Source: Burkholderiales bacterium (GTDB taxonomy: Bacteria > Pseudomonadota > Gammaproteobacteria > Burkholderiales > Burkholderiaceae_C). Taken from it: 58,800 nucleotides of DNA. Position numbers and translations under genes: made by a program. This document shows positions 35,067 to 44,736 of the stretch, in pieces. Position 1 is the stretch's first letter. Each line of letters starts with the position of its first letter. The notes beneath the pieces are model-generated. The model did not search any database. It saw nothing but the letters and a program-made list of their open reading frames with translations, and was not told where the DNA came from. The DNA is taken from the NCBI GenBank assembly GCA_026400275.1, contig JAPLPK010000029.1, positions 1-58,800 of the forward strand. Reading direction: 5' to 3'.

Positions 35067-35666
35067 CTAAGCCTCGACGTTGGTGATGCCGATCACAATG
35101 CTGGCGACGAAGCCGACATGGGCGTCGCCGCTGACGTTCAGGGTTTCGCAGGCTGGCACCGGGCGGTAGGGCTGGGCGGGCTCGCTGGCTGTCGGCGGAA
35201 AGCGCAGCTGCGTGCTGGCTGACGTCAGCGTGCGCGACGAGGGCACGGTGTTCGGCAGCAGCACCTGCATGTGCAACTGTCGTCGCTCCGGGTTGCTGCC
35301 CGGATACAGGGTCTTGAACGTGACCTTGCCGCCCGACGTGGTGCACTGCACGCCCTGCAGGGTGCTGGCGGCCTCGGTCGCCGCATCGTCGCTGCTGCTG
35401 CCGTGGCGCAAATACACCTCGGCGCCGCTGATGGCCCTGCCCTGGTTGTCCAGGTCTATCAGCTGCAGTGCCAGTGTGACGGGAATGCCCTTGCGGCCCT
35501 CGGTGATGTCCCAGCGCTGTAGTGCCTGGTTGTCCAGAATGTCCAGCAGCGAAGACGGGCCGGCGGATTCCGTGGCGGTCAGTACCACCATGGGCGTTCT
35601 AGGTGCTGCCTTGGCCGCTGCCGTGTACATGCTGGCCTGGACGGGCTCCGGGGTGGTGAAGAGCAT
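35067..35666 (-). CDS. Intradiol-dioxygenase-like protein lacking the iron ligands
   Basis: 199 residues from ATG 35666. RWDITEGRKGIPVTLALQLI and GKVTFKTLYPG match the intradiol (protocatechuate-type) dioxygenase fold: DITEG-G-P-L followed by a G-V-F-T-YPG turn. True enzymes read YPGWY-R--HIH there, supplying two His and a Tyr to Fe(III). Here it is YPGSNPERRQLHMQV, and the WHCDA-G-YS segment with the other Tyr is gone. So it is probably not a dioxygenase. No signal peptide and no clear RBS; the frame is open 59 codons further up. Convergent with the Gfo/Idh gene. Confidence 0.65.
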   Translation of the reverse strand: MLFTTPEPVQASMYTAAAKAAPRTPMVVLTATESAGPSSLLDILDNQALQRWDITEGRKGIPVTLALQLIDLDNQGRAISGAEVYLRHGSSSDDAATEAASTLQGVQCTTSGGKVTFKTLYPGSNPERRQLHMQVLLPNTVPSSRTLTSASTQLRFPPTASEPAQPYRPVPACETLNVSGDAHVGFVASIVIGITNVEA

Positions 35667-35690
35667 GTTGGTGTTGGTTGTTTTATTTAA

Positions 35691-35823
35691 TGGGAATATA
35701 TCCCATATTTTCAAAGAGAATAAAAAATGCCCAATATCGGGCAAGCAATTGCCGTGCAAGTAGCGCGCAACTGGAAAACATCCGACAAGCCATGGACTTA
35801 TGGGCATCGACATAAAATGCCCA
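35691..35823. promoter_or_regulatory. Cluster of three inverted repeats in an AT-rich divergent region
   Basis: TGGGA-ATATA-TCCCA (35691-35705), TGCCC-AATATC-GGGCA (35728-35743), and TGGGCAT, nine bases, ATGCCCA (35801-35823). They share TGGG/CCCA half-sites and lie between the dioxygenase-like gene and the SBF gene. The base composition is clearly more AT-rich than the flanks. They look like operators of one regulator. Confidence 0.4.
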
Positions 35824-35852
35824 GCCACCGCATATCCTTCCATCGCCTGTAG
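35727..35852 (+). CDS. Possible 41-residue XRE-like remnant or small ORF
   Basis: MPNIGQAIAVQVARNWKTSD then KPWTYGHRHK and a stop. AAAGAGAAT lies about 8 bp before the ATG. The first 14 residues resemble the start of small XRE/Cro antitoxins (xNIGQ-I-xQVR), but the helix-turn-helix that should follow is absent. The surrounding inverted repeats are what an autoregulated XRE gene would have. Could be a decayed antitoxin gene or chance. Confidence 0.25.
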   Translation: MPNIGQAIAVQVARNWKTSDKPWTYGHRHKMPSHRISFHRL

Positions 35853-35895
35853 CTACAAAATGCGTAGCGGCATGGCGAGCAGTCATCCTCGCACC

Positions 35896-36864
35896 ATGAA
35901 ACGCCCCCGCTTTCTCCCCGATAACTTCACCCTGTGCCTGCTGGCGACCGTGACCCTGGCCAGCCTGTGGCCCGCCCAGGGCCCGGTGGCCCAGGGGTTT
36001 GAGATGTTGACCACGGCGGCCATCGCACTACTGTTCTTTCTGCATGGTGCCAAGCTGTCGCGTGCCGCGGTGGTGGCGGGCCTGAGCCATTGGCGCCTAC
36101 ATCTGTTGGTGGTGGTGTGTACCTTTGTGCTGTTCCCGGTGCTGGGGCTGCTGCTCAAGCCCGCGTTCTCGCTCATGCTCACGCCAGACCTCGCCGTGGG
36201 GATGCTGTTTCTATGCACCTTGCCGGCCACCGTGCAGTCCGCGATTGCCTTTACCGCCATGGCGCGTGGCAATGTGTCGGCGGCGGTGTGCAGCGCCTCG
36301 GCGTCCAGCCTGATTGGCGTGTTCATCACGCCGCTGCTGGTGGGCTGGCTGGTGGTGCCGGGCGGGGTGTCAGGCTCGGGCGAGCTGGAGGCGGTGGGCC
36401 GCATCATGCTGCAGCTGATGCTGCCTTTTGTCGCCGGCCAATTGCTGCAACCCTGGATTGGCGGCTTTGTGAAAAAGCATGCAGCCGGGCTGAAGTTTGT
36501 CGACCAGGGCTCCATCCTGCTGGTGGTCTACACCGCCTTCAGCGCGGCTGTGATTGAAGGCCTGTGGAAGCAGGTGCCTTTGCCTACCTTGCTGGGTCTG
36601 GTGGCTGCCTGCTGCCTGCTGCTGGCCTTGTCGCTGTCCATGACCACCTGGTCCAGCCGCATGCTGGGCTTCAGCACCGAAGACGAGGTGACTATCGTGT
36701 TCTGCGGCTCCAAGAAAAGCCTGGCCAGCGGCGTGCCCATGGCCAAGGTGCTGTTTGCCGCCCACACCGTGGGCGTGATGCTGCTGCCTTTGATGTTGTT
36801 CCACCAGATCCAGTTGATGGTGTGTGCCGTGCTGGCCCAACGCTACGCCAAGAGAGCCTCATGA
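35896..36864 (+). CDS. SBF/YfeH family (bile acid:sodium symporter-like) transporter
   Basis: 322 residues, about ten hydrophobic segments. Family marks: FLHGAKLSRAAVVAGLSHWR (about 56-75), CTLPATVQSAIAFTAMARGN (about 112-131) and FCGSKKSLASGVPMAKVLF (about 270-288), the two crossing regions of the fold. Substrates of YfeH-type members are largely unknown. Start ATG 35896 (MKRPRFLPDNF) was preferred over upstream frames. Its stop overlaps the hisC start (ATGA), so the two are translationally linked although functionally unrelated. Confidence 0.9.
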   Translation: MKRPRFLPDNFTLCLLATVTLASLWPAQGPVAQGFEMLTTAAIALLFFLHGAKLSRAAVVAGLSHWRLHLLVVVCTFVLFPVLGLLLKPAFSLMLTPDLAVGMLFLCTLPATVQSAIAFTAMARGNVSAAVCSASASSLIGVFITPLLVGWLVVPGGVSGSGELEAVGRIMLQLMLPFVAGQLLQPWIGGFVKKHAAGLKFVDQGSILLVVYTAFSAAVIEGLWKQVPLPTLLGLVAACCLLLALSLSMTTWSSRMLGFSTEDEVTIVFCGSKKSLASGVPMAKVLFAAHTVGVMLLPLMLFHQIQLMVCAVLAQRYAKRAS

Positions 36865-37937
36865 GAAACCCTTTGAACACGATCCGACCCGACATCCGGG
36901 CCATGCATTCCTACCTGGTGCAGGACGCCACCGGCATGGTCAAGCTCGACGCCATGGAGAACCCGCACCGCTTATCAATCGCACTGCAGGCCAAACTCGG
37001 TGAGCGCCTGGGCGCCGTCGCGTTGAACCGCTACCCCGATGGCCGGGTGGACTACCTGCGCCAGGTGCTGGCCGCCCACACCGGCCTGCCAGAGGGCTAT
37101 GGCCTGCTGCTGGGCAACGGCTCGGACGAGCTCATCAGCCTGTTGTCCATCGCCTGTGACCAGCCGGGTGCCAAGGTGCTGGCCCCGTTACCCGGCTTTG
37201 TGATGTACGCCATGAGCGCGCAGTTGCAAGGTCTGGAGTTTGTTGGCGTGCCGTTGACCGCAGACTTCGAGCTGGACCTGCCCGCCATGCTGGCCGCCAT
37301 CGACACGCACCAGCCTGCCATCATTTACCAGGCCTACCCGAACAATCCCACGGCGAATCTGTGGGACGAGGCCGCCATCGCAGAAATCATCCAGGCCGCG
37401 CCCGGCCTGGTGGTGATCGACGAGGCCTACCAGCCGTTTTCCAGCAAAAGCTATCTGGACGTGATCCGCCGCGACCCGGCGCGACACAGCCATGTGCTGC
37501 TGATGCGCACCCTGAGCAAGTTCGGTCTGGCCGGCGTGCGCCTGGGTTATCTGGTGGGTCCGCAGGCGCTGATCGCTGAAGTCGACAAAGTGCGGCCACC
37601 GTACAACGTCAGCCTGCTGAACTGCGAGTGTGCCTTGTTCGCCTTGGAACATACCGAGGCGTTTGCGGCGCAGGCGCAGGACATTCGTACGCAGCGTGCT
37701 ATTCTTTTCGCAGCGCTTGGCGTTTTGCCGGGTGTCAAGGTCTGGCCCAGCGAGGCGAATATGCTGCTGCTGCGCGTCCCCGATGCCGCCAAAACCTTCG
37801 ACGCCATGAAGGCCCAGGGCGTGCTGGTCAAGAACGTTTCTAAAATGCACTCCTTGCTGGCCAATTGTTTGCGTTTCACGGTGGGTACCGCCGAAGAGAA
37901 TGAACGCTTGTTGGCAGCCTTTCAAAAATCCCTATGA
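36861..37937 (+). CDS. hisC: Histidinol-phosphate aminotransferase
   Basis: HisC converts imidazole-acetol phosphate and glutamate to histidinol phosphate. 358 residues, fold-type-I PLP enzyme: [11 protein letters not shown] near the start, [37 protein letters not shown], and the PLP lysine in [18 protein letters not shown] (about 215). The C-terminal [16 protein letters not shown] is typical. ATGA overlap with the upstream transporter gene and with hisB downstream. hisG and hisD, which usually precede hisC, are not here. Confidence 0.95.
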   Translation: MRNPLNTIRPDIRAMHSYLVQDATGMVKLDAMENPHRLSIALQAKLGERLGAVALNRYPDGRVDYLRQVLAAHTGLPEGYGLLLGNGSDELISLLSIACDQPGAKVLAPLPGFVMYAMSAQLQGLEFVGVPLTADFELDLPAMLAAIDTHQPAIIYQAYPNNPTANLWDEAAIAEIIQAAPGLVVIDEAYQPFSSKSYLDVIRRDPARHSHVLLMRTLSKFGLAGVRLGYLVGPQALIAEVDKVRPPYNVSLLNCECALFALEHTEAFAAQAQDIRTQRAILFAALGVLPGVKVWPSEANMLLLRVPDAAKTFDAMKAQGVLVKNVSKMHSLLANCLRFTVGTAEENERLLAAFQKSL

Positions 37938-38548
37938 CCACCCCCACCGCTCCTGTTCTGCAACGCACCGCCGAAGTCACCCGCAACACGGCCGAAACCA
38001 AGATCACCGTCAAGCTGAACCTGGACGGCACCGGCAAGTCCACCCTCAGCACCGGCATCGGCTTCTTCGACCACATGCTGGACCAGATCGCCCGCCACGG
38101 CCTGATCGACCTGGACATCGCCTGTGTGGGCGACCTGCACATTGACGGCCACCACACGGTGGAAGACGTGGGCATCACCCTGGGCCAGGCCGTGCACAAG
38201 GCGGTCGGCGACAAAAAGGGCATCCGCCGCTACGGCCACGCCTATGTGCCACTGGACGAGGCGCTGAGCCGCGTGGTCATCGATTTTTCGGGCCGGCCTG
38301 GCCTGGAAATGCACGTGCCGTTCACCAGCGGCATGATTGGCACCTTCGACAGCCAGCTCACCTACGAGTTCTTCCAGGGCTTTGTGAACCATGCTTTCGT
38401 CACTCTGCACATCGACAACCTGAAGGGTGTGAATGCCCACCACCAGGCCGAAACCGTGTTCAAGGCCTTTGCCCGTGCGCTGCGCTCGGCGTTGGAGCTG
38501 GACCCTCGTTCCGTGGGCATGATTCCGTCCACCAAGGGCTCTTTGTAA
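37934..38548 (+). CDS. hisB: Imidazoleglycerol-phosphate dehydratase
   Basis: Monofunctional HisB, 204 residues. It dehydrates imidazoleglycerol phosphate using two Mn ions. The His-rich metal motifs are [33 protein letters not shown], and near the C-terminus [20 protein letters not shown]. Starts inside the hisC stop (ATGA). Followed 52 bp later by hisH, the gap being filled with a repeat copy. Confidence 0.96.
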   Translation: MTTPTAPVLQRTAEVTRNTAETKITVKLNLDGTGKSTLSTGIGFFDHMLDQIARHGLIDLDIACVGDLHIDGHHTVEDVGITLGQAVHKAVGDKKGIRRYGHAYVPLDEALSRVVIDFSGRPGLEMHVPFTSGMIGTFDSQLTYEFFQGFVNHAFVTLHIDNLKGVNAHHQAETVFKAFARALRSALELDPRSVGMIPSTKGSL

Positions 38549-38564
38549 ATTTAAAAGTAGAATC

Positions 38565-38614
38565 GGCCTCTACCGCACATTCCTTCTGCGCAAGCAGCTA
38601 TGACATTGATAGCA
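38565..38614 (-). repeat. Dispersed repeat copy spanning the hisB-hisH gap and the hisH start
   Basis: On the minus strand: TGCTATCAATGTCATAGCTG, CTTGCGCAGAAGGAATG, TGCGGTAGAGGCC. The hisH ATG (38600) and first five codons fall in the head of this copy. Confidence 0.88.
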
Positions 38615-39271
38615 AATAAAACGGTTGCCGTGGTTGACTACGGCATGGGCAACCTGTTCTCCGTCTCCCAGGCCGTGATGCACGTGGCGGCCTCCAGTGG
38701 CTACCAGGTGGTAGTCACCTCTAAACCGGAAGAAGTTTTCGCCGCCGAGCGCGTGGTCCTGCCCGGCCAGGGCGCCATGCGCGACTGCATGCGCGAGCTG
38801 CACGATTCCGGCCTCAAAGAAGCGGTGCTGGACGCCGCCCGCAACAAGCCCCTGATGGGCGTGTGCGTAGGCATGCAAATGCTGCTCGACCACAGCGAAG
38901 AACAAGACACCCCCGGCCTGGGCTTGATACCCGGCCGTGTGCTGCGTTTTGACCTCGAAGGCCGCTTGCAAGCGGACGGCAGCCGCTTCAAAGTACCGCA
39001 AATGGGCTGGAACCAGGTACAGCAGCAAAGCCCTGCTGGCAAGCGCCATGCCGTCTGGGGTGAGGTGCCGGATAACAGTTACTTCTATTTCGTCCACAGT
39101 TTTTATGTCAAACCGTCGGATGCGCACCACAGCGCAGGCCTGGCGGAGTACGGCGAGCCGTTCACTGCGGCCGTCGCGCGTGATAATATTTTCGCAACCC
39201 AATTCCACCCAGAGAAAAGTGCTGAGCACGGCTTAGCGCTGTACCGCAACTTCCTGCACTGGGCCCCTTAA
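38600..39271 (+). CDS. hisH: Imidazole glycerol phosphate synthase, glutamine amidotransferase subunit
   Basis: HisH releases ammonia from glutamine for HisF. 223 residues, class I amidotransferase: [27 protein letters not shown], nucleophile Cys in [11 protein letters not shown] (about 93), and His-Glu in [12 protein letters not shown] (about 198-200). The first residues MTLIANK are encoded by a repeat copy read in reverse, and no Shine-Dalgarno apart from AGCAGC is seen, so start choice is slightly uncertain; the conserved fold begins at VAVVDYG, leaving no good later start. Confidence 0.94.
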   Translation: MTLIANKTVAVVDYGMGNLFSVSQAVMHVAASSGYQVVVTSKPEEVFAAERVVLPGQGAMRDCMRELHDSGLKEAVLDAARNKPLMGVCVGMQMLLDHSEEQDTPGLGLIPGRVLRFDLEGRLQADGSRFKVPQMGWNQVQQQSPAGKRHAVWGEVPDNSYFYFVHSFYVKPSDAHHSAGLAEYGEPFTAAVARDNIFATQFHPEKSAEHGLALYRNFLHWAP

Positions 39272-39303
39272 TCTCTCTTTCTCCACTTGCTGTTCACGGC
39301 ACC

Positions 39304-40050
39304 ATGCTTCTCATTCCTGCGATAGATCTGAAAGACGGCCATTGCGTGCGCCTCAAACAAGGCGACATGGACCAAACCACCACATTCGGCGAAGATCCCG
39401 CCGCAATGGCCCGTAGCTGGGTGGACAAGGGTGCGCGGCGCCTGCACCTGGTGGATCTGAATGGCGCGTTCGCGGGCAAGCCCAAGAACGAAATGGCCAT
39501 TCGCAAGATCCTGAAAGAAGTGGGTGGCGAGATCGACGTGCAGCTGGGTGGCGGCATCCGCGATCTGGACACCATCGAGCGCTACCTGGACGCCGGCTTG
39601 CGCTACGTCATCATCGGTACGGCCGCTGTGAAGAACCCCGGCTTTCTGCAAGACGCCTGCACCGCGTTTGGTGGCCACATCATCGTGGGCCTGGACGCCA
39701 AGGACGGCAAGGTCGCCACCGACGGCTGGAGCAAGCTGACCGGCCACGAGGTCGTGGATCTGGCCAAGAAGTTCCAGGACTACGGCGTCGAATCCTTCAT
39801 CTACACCGACATCGGCCGCGACGGCATGCTGACCGGCATCAACATCGAAGCCACGGTCAAGCTGGCCCAGGCTTTGAACACACCGGTGATCGCGTCCGGC
39901 GGCCTGAGCAACATCACGGACATTGAGCGTCTGTGTGAAGTCGAAGACGAAGGCATTGAAGGCGTGATCTGTGGCCGTGCCATCTACACCGGCGACCTGG
40001 ACTTCGCATCCGCCCAAGAGCGCGCCGACACCTTCTACGGCGATGTCTGA
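39304..40050 (+). CDS. hisA: Phosphoribosylformimino-5-aminoimidazole carboxamide ribotide isomerase
   Basis: HisA isomerises ProFAR to PRFAR, a TIM barrel of 248 residues. The half-barrel motifs are [20 protein letters not shown] at the N-terminus (catalytic Asp), [12 protein letters not shown] and, in the second half, [14 protein letters not shown] (second catalytic Asp) and [12 protein letters not shown]. It lies 32 bp after hisH. The stop overlaps the start of the mutarotase gene by 8 bp. Confidence 0.96.
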   Translation: MLLIPAIDLKDGHCVRLKQGDMDQTTTFGEDPAAMARSWVDKGARRLHLVDLNGAFAGKPKNEMAIRKILKEVGGEIDVQLGGGIRDLDTIERYLDAGLRYVIIGTAAVKNPGFLQDACTAFGGHIIVGLDAKDGKVATDGWSKLTGHEVVDLAKKFQDYGVESFIYTDIGRDGMLTGINIEATVKLAQALNTPVIASGGLSNITDIERLCEVEDEGIEGVICGRAIYTGDLDFASAQERADTFYGDV

Positions 40051-40876
40051 TCTGCAGATCAGCGCCGAGACCTTCCACAACCAGCCCTGCCTACGTCTGC
40101 GCCACAGCAGTGGCGACAGCGTGCTGGTCGCTTTGCACGGTGCGCACGTGCTGTCGTGGACCAGTGGTGGCGTAGAGCGCCTGTACCTCAGCCCGCGTTC
40201 GGTGTTCGATGGCAAGACCGCCATCCGTGGCGGTGTGCCCGTATGCTTCCCCCAGTTCAATATGCGCGGCCCGCTGCCCAAGCACGGCTTTGCCCGCAAC
40301 ACTGCCTGGACACCGGTTATGCAGACCGTGGACGCGCTGGAGCTGGAGCTGCACAGCGATGCGGACACGCAAACCATTTGGCCCCATGCCTTCCGTGCCA
40401 CGCTTCGCGTCGATTTAGCGCCGGGCGTGGTGGAGTTCGGCTTTAGCTTGCAGAACCTGGGCAGCACGCCGCTGGACTTCGCCCTGGCTCTGCACACTTA
40501 CCTCAACGTGCAGGACCTGGCTGGCTTGCGTCTGCAAGGCCTGGCCGCCCAGCCCTACTGGGACGACGTGGCAAAGACCAACCGGCTGGAGCCTGGCGTG
40601 GTCAGTTTTGACGGCGAGGTGGACCGCGTCTACCAAACGCCCGCAGAGCCCCTGGTACTGGTGGACGGCACGCAGCAGCTGCGCATCGCCCAGAGCGAGA
40701 ACCTGGCGGATACCGTGGTCTGGAACCCGGGCGCTGCGAAATGCGCCACCATGGCCGATATGCCGGCCGACGGCTATTTGCACATGGTGTGCGTGGAGGC
40801 CGCCGAGGTCAACACGCCGGTGCAGCTGGAGCCCGGTGCCGAGTGGACCGGCTGGCAGCGCCTGAGCCTCGATTAA
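40043..40876 (+). CDS. D-hexose-6-phosphate mutarotase (YeaD-like aldose 1-epimerase family)
   Basis: 277 residues of the galactose-mutarotase superfamily, YeaD branch, which interconverts anomers of glucose-6-phosphate. Motifs: [40 protein letters not shown] with the catalytic His, [11 protein letters not shown] (second His), and [15 protein letters not shown] 40043 overlaps hisA. It sits between hisA and hisF, so it is expressed with the histidine genes though no role there is known. Confidence 0.92.
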   Translation: MSDLQISAETFHNQPCLRLRHSSGDSVLVALHGAHVLSWTSGGVERLYLSPRSVFDGKTAIRGGVPVCFPQFNMRGPLPKHGFARNTAWTPVMQTVDALELELHSDADTQTIWPHAFRATLRVDLAPGVVEFGFSLQNLGSTPLDFALALHTYLNVQDLAGLRLQGLAAQPYWDDVAKTNRLEPGVVSFDGEVDRVYQTPAEPLVLVDGTQQLRIAQSENLADTVVWNPGAAKCATMADMPADGYLHMVCVEAAEVNTPVQLEPGAEWTGWQRLSLD

Positions 40877-40905
40877 CCTGTTTTTGTTGTTCTGTTGGAG
40901 TCGCC

Positions 40906-41688
<783 letters not shown>

Positions 41689-41705
41689 AGTTTTAAGCCA
41701 CAAAA

Positions 41706-41755
41706 AAGCCTCTAGCGTAGAATAAATCTGCGCTAGCGGCTATTCTTTTTGTAGC
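41706..41755 (-). repeat. Dispersed repeat copy between hisF and yicC
   Basis: On the minus strand: GCTACAAAAAGAATAGCCG, CTAGCGCAGATTTATTCTA, CGCTAGAGGCT. It fills the gap between two convergent genes. Confidence 0.87.
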
Positions 41756-41765
41756 GCGGAGATTT

Positions 41766-42683
41766 TTACTCGACGTTCTGCACCTGCTCGCGCATCTGCT
41801 CGATCAGCACCTTCATATCCACGGAAATCTTGGTCAACTCCAGTGCGGCAGACTTGCTGCCCATGGTGTTGGCTTCGCGGTGCAGCTCCTGGATCAGGAA
41901 GTCCATGCGCTTGCCGGCTTCGCCGCCTTTTTTAAGGATGCGTTCCATCTCGTCCAGGTGCGAATGCAGGCGTGTCAGTTCTTCGGCCACGTCGATGCGG
42001 ATGGCGAAGGATGTGGCCTCGGTCAGCGCGCGGTCTTGCGCGGCTTCGGGCAGGGTGGCGCCATCGGTCAGTGCCATGGCTTCTTTCCAGCGTTCCAGGA
42101 AACGCTGGCGCTGTTGCTCCACCAGCTGCGGCACCAGGGGCACAGCCTTTTGGGCCAGGGTGCGCAGCTGGGTGATGTGCCCTTTGAGCATGGTGGCGAG
42201 CCGGTCACCTTCGCGCTGACGGGCTTCTACCAGTGCTGCCAGCACGGTGTCGGACAGAGTCAGTAGGTCGTCGGCCCAGTCGTGGGCCGGGCCTTGTTCG
42301 CCGGAAGCCAGGCGGATCACGTCGGCCACGCTGAGCGGCGCTGCCTGGGGCAGCCAGGCCTTGACCGAGTCCTGCAGTGAATTTACGCGCTGCATCAAGC
42401 GCGGCGACGGGTCGGGCAGGCTGCCGCTGGCGGTGTTTTCGATGGCAGCGCGTACTTCTACCTTGCCGCGTTTGAGCTTGGCCATGACACGCTCACGCAG
42501 TGCGGGTTCATGGCTGCGCAGCTCGTCGGGCAGCTTGAAGGTCAGGTCGAGAAAGCGGCTGTTGACCGAGCGGATTTCCAGCCCCAGGCGCCGCGCGGAG
42601 CTGCTTTTGGATTCGGATTCTGGGGTGTTGGCGGCGCTGCTGTGCTGGGCACTGGCGTAGCCGGTCATGCTGTAAACTGGCAT
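41766..42683 (-). CDS. yicC: YicC family endoribonuclease
   Basis: 305 residues, YicC/YloC family, whose members are RNases acting on sRNA in E. coli. MTGYASAQ opens (the family MTG-G motif), then LEIRSVNSRFLDLTFKLPDE (about 33-52), and the C-terminal DUF1732 part with MERILKKGGEAGKRMDFLIQ and ELHREANTMGSKS. A Ser-rich insert (SSAANTPESESKSSSARR) follows the opening. Divergent from the kinase gene with 74 bp between starts. Confidence 0.94.
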   Translation of the reverse strand: MPVYSMTGYASAQHSSAANTPESESKSSSARRLGLEIRSVNSRFLDLTFKLPDELRSHEPALRERVMAKLKRGKVEVRAAIENTASGSLPDPSPRLMQRVNSLQDSVKAWLPQAAPLSVADVIRLASGEQGPAHDWADDLLTLSDTVLAALVEARQREGDRLATMLKGHITQLRTLAQKAVPLVPQLVEQQRQRFLERWKEAMALTDGATLPEAAQDRALTEATSFAIRIDVAEELTRLHSHLDEMERILKKGGEAGKRMDFLIQELHREANTMGSKSAALELTKISVDMKVLIEQMREQVQNVE

Positions 42684-42757
42684 TAGATGGTACTTATCGT
42701 TGCAATGGCCCGAGAATAACTGGGTTACGTTGCAGAGCCGCTCTCCCCACCAAATTT

Positions 42758-43765
42758 ATGTCCAAGATTAAACCTGCCACGCTACCGCCAGGCACTGTTG
42801 TAGGGGGTTACCGCATTGTCCGGCGCCTGTCCTCCGGTGGCTTTGGGGTGGTGTACCTGGCTGGTGACAACGAAGGCGGGCAGGTGGCTTTGAAGGAGTA
42901 CCTGCCTTCGTCTTTGGCGACCCGTGCTGCTGGTGAGCTGCTGCCCCAGGTTCCGCCCGAAAAGCTGTCGCTCTACCGCCTGGGCCTGAAGAGCTTTTTC
43001 GAAGAAGGCCGCTCACTGGCGCAGATTTCCCACCCCTCGGTGGTCAGCGTGCTGAATTTCTTCCGCGAGAACGAAACCGTCTACATGGTGATGAACTACC
43101 TGGAGGGCGCGACCCTGCAGGACTTCATCATCACCTCGCGCGACCTGCGCAAGCAGAAGGTGTTCCGCGAATCCACCATCCGCAGCCTGTTTGATGAAAT
43201 CCTGCGCGGCCTGCGCATCGTGCACCAGCACAAGATGCTGCATCTGGACATCAAGCCGGCGAATATTTTCATCACCGACGACAACAAGGCGGTGCTGATT
43301 GACTTCGGTGCGGCCCGCGAGGTGCTGAACAAGGAAGGCAACTTCATCCGCCCCATGTACACCCCCGGCTTTGCCGCCCCCGAGATGTACCGGCGCGATG
43401 CGTCCATGGGCCCGTGGACCGACATCTACGCCATTGGCGCCTGCATCTATGCCTGCATGCAGGGCTACCCGCCCAATGAGGCGCCGCAGCGCCTGGAAAA
43501 AGACCGGCTGGCCTTGGCCCTATCGCGCCTGCGCGGCGTCTACTCCGACAACCTGATCGAAGTGGTGGAGTGGTGCATGTCGGTAGACCCGCTGTCGCGT
43601 CCGCAGTCGGTGTTTGCGCTGCAAAAAGAGCTCAGCCGCGAAGGCGAGCGCCGCTACACCAAGCTGTCCGTGGCTGAAAAGCTGCGCCTGCAGTTCGACA
43701 CCCTGGTGTCTGACACCAAAAAGAACGTGCGTGATGCCACCGGCATCGGCGCCACACCCAAGTGA
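42758..43765 (+). CDS. Hanks-type serine/threonine protein kinase (non-RD)
   Basis: 335 residues, soluble, no membrane segment or PASTA repeats. Kinase elements: glycine loop RLSSGGFGVVYL (about 25-36), Lys in GQVALKEYLPS, catalytic loop MLHLDIKPANIF (about 161-172), VLIDFGAARE, and PGFAAPEMYRRD. The catalytic loop has HLD rather than HRD, so it is a non-RD kinase. The last 45 residues are basic and may bind partners. The stop overlaps the GTG of the phosphatase gene, a kinase-phosphatase pair. Confidence 0.94.
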   Translation: MSKIKPATLPPGTVVGGYRIVRRLSSGGFGVVYLAGDNEGGQVALKEYLPSSLATRAAGELLPQVPPEKLSLYRLGLKSFFEEGRSLAQISHPSVVSVLNFFRENETVYMVMNYLEGATLQDFIITSRDLRKQKVFRESTIRSLFDEILRGLRIVHQHKMLHLDIKPANIFITDDNKAVLIDFGAAREVLNKEGNFIRPMYTPGFAAPEMYRRDASMGPWTDIYAIGACIYACMQGYPPNEAPQRLEKDRLALALSRLRGVYSDNLIEVVEWCMSVDPLSRPQSVFALQKELSREGERRYTKLSVAEKLRLQFDTLVSDTKKNVRDATGIGATPK

Positions 43766-44667
43766 AGTTTTCCGTATTCCAGGTCAGCCGCAAGGGCGGC
43801 CGCGCCAAAAACGAAGACCGCATGGGCTATTGCTACACCCGCGAGTCTGGTCTGTTCCTGCTGGCCGACGGCATGGGCGGCCACCCGGAGGGCGAGGTGG
43901 CAGCACAGCTGGCCTTGCAGTCCGCCTCTGCGCTGTACCAGAAGCAGGCCCAGCCTTCGCTGCCCAATGTCACCGAATTTTTGACCGCTGCCATTCTTGC
44001 TGCGCACGAGCAGATATTGCGTTACGCCGGCCGCAACGGCATGCTGGATTCGCCACGCACCACCTTTGTGGCGGCGGTGGTGCAGGGCAGTACTGCCACC
44101 TGGGTGCATTGCGGCGATTCGCGCCTGTATGTGGTGCGCGACGGCCTGTTACTCACCCGCACCCGCGACCACTCCTACGCCGAGCAAAGCCGCTCCGATG
44201 GGCGTGCGCCCCCCGGGCCAGTGAACCGCAACGTGCTCTACACCTGTCTGGGCGCCTCGGTGCGGCCGGTATTCGACATCACCGGGCCGATCGTCCTGCA
44301 CCAGGGCGACAAGATCATGCTGTGCTCGGATGGCTTGTGGGATAGCTTGCCGGACGAAGACATCGTGCGCGTTCTTTGCCAGTCACCGGTGTCCGAGGCC
44401 GTGCCCGACCTGGTGGAGCAGGCGCTGCGCAAGGCTGGCCCCAGTAGTGACAACGTCACCGTGATGGCGATCGAGTGGGAGACCCCGGACCCTTTTGAGT
44501 CCACACGTGGCATTTCCACCGAATCCATACAGGATGGCGTGTTTGCGTCGTCCATCCAGGCCGGCGGACCCGGCAGCGGACTGGATGAGCTGGACGACGC
44601 GGCCATAGAACGCTCGATTGCCGAGATCAACGAAGCCATCCGCCGCTCTGCAACGAAGAGGGGCTGA
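43762..44667 (+). CDS. PP2C-family serine/threonine phosphatase
   Basis: 301 residues, PPM fold with the metal motifs GGRAKNEDRMGYCYT (about 13-27), LLADGMGGHPEGEVAA (Asp-Gly pair, about 34-49), VHCGDSRLYVVRDG, LCSDGLWDSLPDED and SDNVTVMAIE. The tail after about residue 240 is acidic and outside the fold. It starts with GTG within the kinase stop (GTGA), so both are made together; it likely reverses the action of that kinase. Confidence 0.94.
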   Translation: MKFSVFQVSRKGGRAKNEDRMGYCYTRESGLFLLADGMGGHPEGEVAAQLALQSASALYQKQAQPSLPNVTEFLTAAILAAHEQILRYAGRNGMLDSPRTTFVAAVVQGSTATWVHCGDSRLYVVRDGLLLTRTRDHSYAEQSRSDGRAPPGPVNRNVLYTCLGASVRPVFDITGPIVLHQGDKIMLCSDGLWDSLPDEDIVRVLCQSPVSEAVPDLVEQALRKAGPSSDNVTVMAIEWETPDPFESTRGISTESIQDGVFASSIQAGGPGSGLDELDDAAIERSIAEINEAIRRSATKRG

Positions 44668-44736
44668 TCCGCATGCCGGATGTGGCGCTGGCGGTCGGCC
44701 TGGGCCTGCTCCGCTTTACCCCAACTGGAGATTTTG

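Noticed and set aside
35212-35763. A 183-codon plus-strand frame opposite the intradiol-like gene
   Set aside because: No domain, no ribosome site; the minus strand shows intradiol-fold motifs instead.
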